Source of the DNA: Nitriliruptorales bacterium
Lineage (GTDB): Bacteria > Actinomycetota > Nitriliruptoria > Euzebyales > Egibacteraceae
Assembly (NCBI GenBank): GCA_007126835.1
Contig: SLAO01000118.1
Coordinates: 1-6,814 of the forward strand
Direction of reading: 5' to 3'
Length of the DNA stretch: 6,814 nucleotides
Part shown: piece after piece, positions 1 to 4,992 of the stretch
Layout of the letters: each line of letters opens with the position of its first letter
Position numbering within the stretch: the stretch's first letter is position 1
Made by a program: the position numbers and the translations under genes
Notes under the pieces: model-generated
The model's input: the letters and a program-made list of their open reading frames with translations, nothing else
Databases searched by the model: none
What the model was told of the DNA's origin: nothing

Positions 1-582
1 GAGCGCGACCAGGAGGAGCACGACCTCGTCTGGGGTGAGCGGGCCGACTTCGAGAACTCCTACGGGATCGCCATGAACCAGGAGGTCGCCGACGAGCACG
101 GCGTGACGACGCTGTCCGAGCTCGCCGAGCTGTCCCAGGAAGACCCAGAAGCCGCTTCGCTGTGCGTGGCTGAGGAGTTCGCCACGCGTGACGACGGCCT
201 TCCCGGCATGACCGCGCACTACGACCTCGAATCCGAGGTCCCCGACCCCCTCGACGAGGGCATCATCTACACCGAGATCGCTGACGCGCCAGACTCCACC
301 TGCAACTTCGGCATGGTGTTCACCACCGACGGGCGGATCGCCGCGTTGGACCTTGAGCTCGTCGAGGACGACGAGAACTTCTTCCCCGAGTACAACCCGG
401 CGATCGTCGTCCGCGGCGAGGTGGCCGACGAGTACCCCGAGCTGATCGACCTGGCCAACGAGATCATCGGCACGATCGGCTTCGAGGAGATGCAGGAGCT
501 CAACGCCCGCGCCGACGAGGAGGGCATCCCGCCCGAGGAGGTCGCGCGCGACTGGCTCGAAGAGCAGGGCATCATCGGGTAG
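1..582 (+). CDS. Osmoprotectant (glycine betaine/choline-type) ABC transporter substrate-binding protein, OpuCC/OsmF family, 5'-truncated by window edge
   Basis: The reading frame is open from base 1, so this is the C-terminal 193 residues of a longer protein (the family is usually about 300 residues); the first in-frame ATG, at 73, is internal. Family members bind compatible solutes such as glycine betaine, choline or carnitine outside the membrane and deliver them to an OpuC/OsmU-type permease. The fragment matches the second half of the fold: a 'fNsYgiAM' stretch (residues 18-25), LCVxEEFAxRDDGxPGM (54-70), CNFGMVFTTDGRIAALDL (101-118), a FFPeYNPAIVVR segment, and the closing pattern of LN followed by a DWLEEQG tail. 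Two Cys (55 and 101 of the fragment) lie in conserved blocks and could form a disulfide, which I infer only. The sequence is very acidic with few Lys, as in halophile proteins. The partner permease and ATPase genes are presumably upstream. Family assignment is firm; the exact substrate is unknown. Confidence 0.9.
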   Translation, partial: ERDQEEHDLVWGERADFENSYGIAMNQEVADEHGVTTLSELAELSQEDPEAASLCVAEEFATRDDGLPGMTAHYDLESEVPDPLDEGIIYTEIADAPDSTCNFGMVFTTDGRIAALDLELVEDDENFFPEYNPAIVVRGEVADEYPELIDLANEIIGTIGFEEMQELNARADEEGIPPEEVARDWLEEQGIIG

Positions 583-589
583 CGCCCGT

Positions 590-1282
590 ATGCTCGGCTC
601 GCCGGCCCGGTTCGTCGACGCCGCCGCCTTAGGGCTGTGGCAGGCCAACTGCTACGTCCTGGGTGACCTCGAGCGAGGTCGCGCGGTCGTCGTCGACCCG
701 GGCCAGCACGGCGCGGCGTACGTGCGGCGCGTGCTGGGCGAGCGGGGCGTGGTCTGCGAGGCGATCCTGCTGACCCACGGCCACCTCGACCACGTTTGGG
801 CCGTCCCCGAGCTTGCCGCCGACCTCGACGTGCCGGTGCTGTTGCACCCCGACGATCGGTGGCTGTGGGACGACCCCGCCGCAGGTCTCGGGTTGACCCC
901 GCAGTTGCTCGAATCCGAGCTCGGGCTGGTGTGGCAGCCCCCCACCGACCAGCTCGACGCGATCACCGACGGGCAGACCCTGTCGCTTGCCGGGTATGCG
1001 CTGGAGGTGCGGCACACACCCGGGCACACGCCGGGTTCGTCGGTGTTCCTGCTGACCGACACGGGCAGTGACGACCCGTTGCTGTTGTCGGGCGACTTGC
1101 TGTTCGCGGGTTCGGTCGGGCGCACCGACCTGCCTGGAGGCTCGTGGCAGCAGCAACTTGACTCCCTGGCGAGCAAGGTGCTCGTCCTCCCCGACGCCAC
1201 CCAGATCGCCCCGGGCCACGGGCCTGAGACCACCCTCGGCCAAGAGCGGGGCAGCAACCCGTATCTGACCGAGATCGCCTGA
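590..1282 (+). CDS. Metallo-beta-lactamase-fold hydrolase, glyoxalase II-like
   Basis: A 230-residue cytoplasmic protein with a complete metal-binding set of the MBL superfamily: T62-H63-G-H65-L-D67-H68 (the HxHxDH motif), H146 in HTPGHTPGS, D169 in LLSGDLLFAGSVGRTDLPGG, and H210 in APGHGPET. The layout is that of short glyoxalase-II-like or YcbL-type hydrolases, which cleave thioesters such as S-lactoylglutathione or analogous thiol adducts; actinobacteria lack glutathione, so the natural substrate here is not known. ATG at 590 is the first good start and gives an N-terminus of normal length, with the conserved N20-C-Y-V segment at the usual distance. It lies 7 bp after the preceding stop codon with no clear Shine-Dalgarno sequence, so translation may be coupled to the upstream gene. 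In many actinobacteria a gene of this type lies directly before hisS; here the importer block separates them. The fold and metal site are certain; the specific reaction is not. Confidence 0.9.
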   Translation: MLGSPARFVDAAALGLWQANCYVLGDLERGRAVVVDPGQHGAAYVRRVLGERGVVCEAILLTHGHLDHVWAVPELAADLDVPVLLHPDDRWLWDDPAAGLGLTPQLLESELGLVWQPPTDQLDAITDGQTLSLAGYALEVRHTPGHTPGSSVFLLTDTGSDDPLLLSGDLLFAGSVGRTDLPGGSWQQQLDSLASKVLVLPDATQIAPGHGPETTLGQERGSNPYLTEIA

Positions 1283-1306
1283 AGGCCGCATCCTGTTACC
1301 ATGAAC

Positions 1307-1321
1307 TTGTCACGCTGTCAA
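1307..1321. promoter_or_regulatory. Imperfect palindrome, candidate operator
   Basis: TTGTCACGCTGTCAA is a 15-bp near-palindrome (TTGNCA and TGNCAA arms around CGC, one mismatched pair). It sits 200 bp upstream of the proV-like start and 25 bp after the hydrolase stop codon, where an operator for the importer operon could lie. It is a single copy in the window and short enough to arise by chance, so this is a weak call. Confidence 0.2.
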
Positions 1322-1502
1322 CTTGGCCCACACGGCCACGTGGTCGATCATCTGGCGCCGAGGCCGTAGACTTGACCGCCGAGGCAACCGCGGTGACGTG
1401 CTGCCCCAGACCCCGATGGCGCGTTCGGGAGGTCAGCGGAAGCCCTCCCAGCGGTGCGCAGGGGTCTCGAACACGGCACGCAACGCGGGGTGCCACGCCG
1501 AC

Positions 1503-1510
1503 AGAAGAGG
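1503..1510 (+). promoter_or_regulatory. Ribosome binding site of the proV-like gene
   Basis: AGAAGAGG is purine-rich and ends 9 nt before the ATG at 1520. It decides the start: the frame is open back to a GTG at 1454, but that start has no such site and would add 22 residues outside the family's N-terminus, whereas ATG 1520 gives the standard opening, with the LFKVFG segment at residues 9-14. Confidence 0.7.
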
Positions 1511-1519
1511 TCCATTGAC

Positions 1520-2818
1520 ATGAGCGCGATCAAAGCCGAGCACCTGTTCAAGGTGTTCGGCCCCAGTCCGAAGAAGGCTGTGGAACCCCTGCGCAACGGG
1601 GCTGACCGCGACGACTTGTTCCGGCGCACCGGCAACCTCGGGGCCGTCGTCGACGCGACGTTCGAGGTCGAGCCCGGCGAGCTGTTCGTTGTCATGGGAC
1701 TGTCAGGCTCCGGCAAGTCCACCCTGGTGCGCATCCTCAATCGCCTTCACGAACCCACCGCGGGTCGTGTCGAGATCGACGGCACCGACATCGGGGGATT
1801 GGACGACACCGAGCTGCGCCAGCTGCGCGCCGAGCGCATCAGCATGGTCTTCCAGAGCTTCGCGCTGTTCCCTCACCGCACGGTTCTGCAGAACGCGGCC
1901 TACGGGCTCGAGGTCCGAAAGTTCGAGCGCGACGAGCGTGAGAAGAAGGCGAGCGAAGCGCTCGAGATGGTCGGGCTCACCGGCTGGGGACACAAGCGCC
2001 CCCACGAGCTGTCGGGCGGCATGCGCCAGCGCGTCGGCCTGGCGCGCGCGCTGGCCACCGACGCGCAGATCATGCTCATGGACGAGCCCTTCTCCGCGCT
2101 GGACCCGCTGATCCGCCGCGATATCCAAAGCCAGCTGATCGAGCTGCAGGACGCCCTAGACAAGACCATCATCTTCATCACCCACGATCTCAACGAGGCG
2201 ATGCGCCTGGGCGACCGCATCGCGGTGATGAAGGACGGGGCGATCGTCCAGACCGCCACGCCCGAGGAGATCCTCAACAAGCCCGCCGACCCGTACGTCG
2301 CCGACTTCATCCAGGACGTGGACCGGTCCCGGGTCATCACCGCCAGCTCGGTGATGGTCGAGCCGGTCCACACCCTGTCGCCGCGCCACGGGCCGAGGGT
2401 GGCGATGCTGCAGTTGCGCGAGCACCAGGCGTCGGAGCTGTACGTCGTCGACCACGGCCGAAAGCTCGTGGGGGCCGTGCGCGACACCGACGTCGCAGAG
2501 GCCAGCGAGCGCGGGGACGAGACCATCGCGCCGGTGGTGCATCAGGAGTACCGGATCGCCGAGCCGGGCACGCCGATCTCCGAGCTGCTGACCACGGCGG
2601 GCGAGCAGAACCTGCCGATCGCCATCGTCGAGGACACCAAGCTTGTCGGCGTCCTGCCGCGTCCGCAGATGCTGTCCGCGCTGGGCATCCCGGCCGAAGC
2701 CGAGGAGCTGGCCAAGCAGAACGTCGCCGAGGAGATCGCCCCGCCCGACGTGGAGTCCGGCAACGGCGCGGCGCCTTCCACCGATTCCGAGTCCCAGGAG
2801 GACCCGTCCCATGCCTAG
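1520..2818 (+). CDS. proV: Glycine betaine/proline-betaine ABC importer ATPase with C-terminal CBS domains (ProV/OpuAA type)
   Basis: This 432-residue ATPase powers import of betaine-type osmoprotectants from the cytoplasmic face of the permease. All nucleotide-binding motifs are intact: Walker A GLSGSGKST (60-68), Q-loop Q112, signature LSGGM (164-168), Walker B IMLMDE with catalytic E189, D-loop SALD (192-195), and switch H222. The N-terminal LFKVFG (9-14) and the leader before the first strand (about 15-45) are hallmarks of the ProV/OpuAA branch. Residues about 272-390 form two CBS repeats, followed by an acidic, low-complexity tail (about 393-432). In characterised OpuA importers the CBS module, with the anionic membrane, senses ionic strength and can bind c-di-AMP; that this one does so is inferred from homology. 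The start is ATG 1520 with a good ribosome binding site. The 3' end overlaps the permease gene by 8 bp, so the two are translationally linked. The substrate could be glycine betaine, proline betaine or another quaternary amine. Confidence 0.93.
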   Translation: MSAIKAEHLFKVFGPSPKKAVEPLRNGADRDDLFRRTGNLGAVVDATFEVEPGELFVVMGLSGSGKSTLVRILNRLHEPTAGRVEIDGTDIGGLDDTELRQLRAERISMVFQSFALFPHRTVLQNAAYGLEVRKFERDEREKKASEALEMVGLTGWGHKRPHELSGGMRQRVGLARALATDAQIMLMDEPFSALDPLIRRDIQSQLIELQDALDKTIIFITHDLNEAMRLGDRIAVMKDGAIVQTATPEEILNKPADPYVADFIQDVDRSRVITASSVMVEPVHTLSPRHGPRVAMLQLREHQASELYVVDHGRKLVGAVRDTDVAEASERGDETIAPVVHQEYRIAEPGTPISELLTTAGEQNLPIAIVEDTKLVGVLPRPQMLSALGIPAEAEELAKQNVAEEIAPPDVESGNGAAPSTDSESQEDPSHA

Positions 2819-3665
2819 CTTCTCGGTCTCTGAGATCATCCGGGTCCCGGTCGGGCAGTGGTTCGACTTCCTGATCCGCGACATCTTGATCGGGGTCTTC
2901 GGGTGGTTCTTCGACGGCTTGCGCACGGTCATGGAGGTGGTGGTCAGTTGGCTGGCCACCCTCTTGCAGTTCCCGCCGTCACTGCTGCTGATCGCCCTGT
3001 TCACCCTCCTGGCCTGGCGCCTGCGCGGGTGGGGGTTCGGCGTGTTCACCCTCCTGGCGTTCCTGCTGATCGACTCGATGGAGCAGTGGACGACCACGAT
3101 GCTGACGCTCGCGCTGATCATCGTGGCGACCACCCTCGCGGTCGCGATCGCCCTGCCCATCGGCATCGCAGCCGCCCGTAACCGGGTCGTCAGCGCGGTC
3201 GTCCGACCGGTCCTTGACTTCATGCAGACGCTGCCGGCGTTCGTCTACCTGATCCCGGCGGTGTTCCTCCTGCGTACCGGCACACCCCCAGGCCTGCTGG
3301 CGACCTTGATCTTCGCCATCCCGCCGGGAGTGCGCCTGACCGAGCTCGGCATCCGCGGTGTCGACCAGGAGGTCGTCGAAGCTGCCGAGGCCTTCGGAGC
3401 CAGCAAGCGTCAGATCCTGTGGCGCGTGCAGGTGCCCCTGGCGATGCCGGCGATCATGCAGGGCATCAACCAGGTGATCATGCTCGCGCTGTCCATGGTC
3501 GTCATCGCCGGGATGATCGGCGCCGGCGGCCTCGGTGCAACGGTGGTGCGCTCCATCACCCGACTCGAGCTGGGTCTCGGGTTCGAGGCCGGCATCGCGG
3601 TGGTCATCCTCGCGATCTTCCTCGACCGGATCACCAGCTTCATGCGAGACCGCGCCGACGTCTGA
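2811..3665 (+). CDS. proW: Glycine betaine/proline-betaine ABC importer permease (ProW/OpuAB type)
   Basis: A 284-residue integral membrane protein that forms the translocation pore of the importer. It begins with an amphipathic stretch and several hydrophobic segments (about residues 20-50, 57-70, 76-90, 97-121, 133-155, 161-174, 220-240, 258-273). The inner-membrane-transport domain carries the cytoplasmic EAA coupling loop, EAAEAFGAS at 190-198 closing at P209, which docks on the ATPase. The following LALSMVVIAGMIGAGGLG (225-242) is characteristic of ProW/OpuAB proteins. The ATG at 2811 is chosen because a GGAGG-type ribosome binding site lies at about 2797-2801 and because it gives a family-length protein; the frame is open further upstream only because it runs inside the ATPase gene. 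It overlaps the ATPase stop codon by 8 bp. No residue is obviously missing. The family call is firm; the substrate is inferred from the whole operon. Confidence 0.93.
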   Translation: MPSFSVSEIIRVPVGQWFDFLIRDILIGVFGWFFDGLRTVMEVVVSWLATLLQFPPSLLLIALFTLLAWRLRGWGFGVFTLLAFLLIDSMEQWTTTMLTLALIIVATTLAVAIALPIGIAAARNRVVSAVVRPVLDFMQTLPAFVYLIPAVFLLRTGTPPGLLATLIFAIPPGVRLTELGIRGVDQEVVEAAEAFGASKRQILWRVQVPLAMPAIMQGINQVIMLALSMVVIAGMIGAGGLGATVVRSITRLELGLGFEAGIAVVILAIFLDRITSFMRDRADV

Positions 3666-3806
3666 TTCTGTGCGACACGCGCACGTATTCCACGGTTGGC
3701 GGCCAGTCCTCCGACCGTGGTGGTAGAAGAAGAACCGCCGACTCGCTACGGTCGGTAGGAAGACGACACTGCCCCCGAAGAGAGAGGAAGAGCCATCAGA
3801 ACCCGA
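3666..3806 (+). other. proW-proX intercistronic region with competing stem-loops
   Basis: This is a 141-bp gap in an otherwise tightly packed operon. Three decamers lie in it: CCACGGTTGG (3690-3699), CCGACCGTGG (3711-3720) and CTACGGTCGG (3746-3755). The middle one can pair over 10 bp, with one G-U pair, to either neighbour, giving two mutually exclusive hairpins with loops of 11 and 25 nt. No T-run follows, so neither is a classical terminator. They may protect or process the mRNA, switch expression of the binding protein, or be three operator sites with the consensus CYACGGTYGG. I found no convincing promoter here. Confidence 0.5.
3782..3790 (+). promoter_or_regulatory. Ribosome binding site of the proX-like gene, unusually far from the ATG
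   Basis: GAGAGGAAG is the only Shine-Dalgarno-like sequence before this gene. It ends 16 nt before the ATG at 3807, which is too far for good initiation, but 4 nt before an in-frame ATC at 3795, where the spacing from the GAGG core is 7 nt. The frame is open only back to 3759 and has no ATG, GTG or TTG other than 3807. Confidence 0.55.
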
Positions 3807-4787
3807 ATGCTTCCCATCCTGTCGCTGCTCGCTGCGCTGGTACTGCTAGTCGCAGCTTGCGAGACCGACGACGATGTTGTCGACGAGCCCGACGACGATG
3901 ATGACGTCGTCGAGGAAGAGCCCGAGGACGACCCCGAGGACGAAGAGGAACCCGACGAGGAGGTCGACGAGGAAGAGCCGGCCGAGCCCGCAGGCGAGAT
4001 CTCGATCGCGTGGATCCCCTGGGAGGAGAACATCGCGGTCGCGAACATGTGGGCCGTCATCCTGGAGGAAGAGGGCTACGAGGTCGAGCTTGAGCAGTTC
4101 GACGTGGCCCCGGCCTTCGCCGCTGTCGCTGGCGGTGACCACGACCTGTTCTTGGACATGTGGCTGCCGGACACGCACGCGTCTTACGAGGAGGAGTTCG
4201 GGGACGACCTCGAGTTCTACGGTGAGTGGTTCGACGAGGCCACCCTCGAGCTGAGCGTCCCTGACTACGTCGTTGACGAGTACGGCATCGAGTCGCTCGA
4301 AGACCTCGCGGAGAACCCCGATGTCTTCGACGGCCAGATCACCGGCATCGAGGCAGGCGCCGGGATGATGGAGCTCCTGCGTGAAGAGGTCATGCCCGGC
4401 TACGGGCTCGAGGACGACTTCGAGCTGATCGAGTCGAGCACGGCCGCGATGCGCGCAGACCTCGAGTCGGCCGTGCAGGCTGAGGAGCCGATCGTCGTCA
4501 CGCTGTGGACCCCGCACCCCGAGTACGGGCTGAAGGACCTGACCCGGCTCGAGGACCCGCAGGGCCTGTGGGGCGAGGGCGAGGTGCTCGAGGCCGTCGG
4601 CCGCCCAGGGTTCGAGGACGACTTCCCTGAGGTCGTCGAGTGGATCCAGAACTGGGAGATGAGCGACGAGGAGCTCTCTTCGATCAACGCCGCGATCGAC
4701 GAGGCTGACGACGACGAGTGGCTCGACGTCGCAGCCGAGTGGGTCGAGGACAACCGGGACCTCGTTGACGGCTGGCTCGGCCAGTAG
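3807..4787 (+). CDS. proX: Glycine betaine/proline-betaine ABC importer substrate-binding lipoprotein (ProX/OpuAC type) with a long acidic linker
   Basis: This is the extracellular binding protein of the importer, 326 residues from ATG 3807. A hydrophobic signal segment ends in the lipobox VAAC with C18, so it should be a membrane-anchored lipoprotein. Residues 19-60 are an almost purely acidic linker (about 30 of 42 residues Asp/Glu, no Lys/Arg). The OpuAC-type domain follows: ISIAWIPW (65-72), a GY-V-E strand (90-94), the DMWLPDTHASY motif (117-127), VPDYV (151-155), GIEAGAGMM (180-188), SSTAAM (210-215), VVTLWTPH (230-237), LEDPQ (248-252). W72, W119 and W234 are candidates for the aromatic box that holds the trimethylammonium group; equivalence to the Trp prism of characterised OpuAC is inferred. 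From ATG 3807 the signal peptide has no positive charge; an ATC at 3795 would add MRTR and suit the ribosome binding site better. Acidic residues outnumber Lys/Arg by about 104 to 6. Confidence 0.92.
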   Translation: MLPILSLLAALVLLVAACETDDDVVDEPDDDDDVVEEEPEDDPEDEEEPDEEVDEEEPAEPAGEISIAWIPWEENIAVANMWAVILEEEGYEVELEQFDVAPAFAAVAGGDHDLFLDMWLPDTHASYEEEFGDDLEFYGEWFDEATLELSVPDYVVDEYGIESLEDLAENPDVFDGQITGIEAGAGMMELLREEVMPGYGLEDDFELIESSTAAMRADLESAVQAEEPIVVTLWTPHPEYGLKDLTRLEDPQGLWGEGEVLEAVGRPGFEDDFPEVVEWIQNWEMSDEELSSINAAIDEADDDEWLDVAAEWVEDNRDLVDGWLGQ

Positions 4788-4844
4788 TCGACGGTTGACC
4801 TGACGTCGTCGGCTGGCTTGGCCAGCAGTCGGCGGCTGACCTGA
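4770..4844 (+). repeat. Tandem duplication across the proX stop codon, two 34-bp copies with 41-bp period
   Basis: Bases 4770-4803 and 4811-4844 are the same 34-bp unit with 4 differences. The first copy contains the last codons and TAG stop of the proX-like gene; in the second copy the TAG reads CAG. Each copy carries a small hairpin with CTGGC and GCCAG arms around a 3-nt loop (TCG or TTG). The 41-bp period is not a multiple of three, so the second copy is out of frame and non-coding. It looks like a local duplication that has drifted. Confidence 0.75.
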
Positions 4845-4850
4845 TCGACT

Positions 4851-4888
4851 GGAGCGGGCCCTTTCGGGGGCCCGCTCCGTTGTTGTGT
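4851..4888 (+). terminator. Rho-independent terminator of the betaine importer operon
   Basis: A perfect 11-bp stem, GGAGCGGGCCC (4851-4861) with GGGCCCGCTCC (4868-4878), closes a 6-nt loop TTTCGG and is followed by the T-rich GTTGTTGTGT (4879-4888). It lies 64 bp after the proX stop and before hisS on the same strand, so hisS probably has its own promoter downstream. Confidence 0.88.
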
Positions 4889-4952
4889 CCGCACCCGACC
4901 AAGTGCTGTTTCCCGCACCTGACCGTTGTTGTGTCCGCGCCCGACCAAGTGC
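4878..4952 (+). repeat. Direct repeat pair of 29 bp upstream of hisS, with a third partial copy
   Basis: Bases 4878-4906 and 4924-4952 are identical except for A4893/G4939. Between them lies a partial copy. The shared core CCGCRCCYGACC occurs three times: 4889-4900, 4913-4924 and 4935-4946, at 24- and 22-bp steps, close to two helical turns. The first copy includes the T-rich tail of the terminator. The repeats lie 40-115 bp upstream of the hisS start and could be operator sites or a remnant of repeat expansion. Confidence 0.7.
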
Positions 4953-4992
4953 CTAGTCGTGCTCCTGTGGGCGGATCTGCGAGGCTTGCTTC

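Larger units (their letters stand above)
1283..1519 (+). other. Intergenic leader upstream of the betaine importer operon
   Basis: This 237-bp gap must hold the promoter of the proV-like gene, but I cannot pick a convincing -35/-10 pair. TANNNT matches at 1297-1302 (TACCAT) and 1367-1372 (TAGACT) lack a good -35 element at the right distance, and the TTGACC at 1372-1377 has no -10 behind it. Visible structure: an imperfect palindrome at 1307-1321, the palindrome CCACGTGG at 1336-1343, and a GC hairpin GGGAGG/CCTCCC (1427-1432 with 1444-1449, 11-nt loop) that would lie in the 5' leader. I see no terminator after the hydrolase gene and recognise no known riboswitch. Confidence 0.4.

Noticed and set aside
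1454..1519. Longer ATPase form starting at GTG 1454
   Set aside because: It has no ribosome binding site, its 22 extra residues (Arg-rich) do not resemble the family's N-terminus, and ATG 1520 has a well-placed AGAAGAGG.
1283..1519. c-di-AMP (ydaO-type) riboswitch before the importer
   Set aside because: Such riboswitches control osmolyte transport in some actinobacteria, but I could not find its conserved GA-rich joining segments in this gap.
1323..1523. Small open frame in the importer leader
   Set aside because: It starts at a TTG, has no ribosome binding site, is Arg-rich, and overlaps the ATPase start; nothing supports it as a gene.
2643..2810. Longer permease form starting inside the ATPase gene
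   Set aside because: The added residues are an Arg/Pro-rich out-of-frame reading of the ATPase; ATG 2811 has a GGAGG site and gives family length.
2156..3223. Long minus-strand open frame across the ATPase/permease junction
   Set aside because: It lies opposite two certain genes and has the Arg/Ala/Gly/Val-rich composition of a high-GC shadow frame; no motif is visible.
4878..4952. CRISPR-like repeats
   Set aside because: There are only two full repeats with a 17-bp interval that is itself a degenerate copy, and no cas gene is present.
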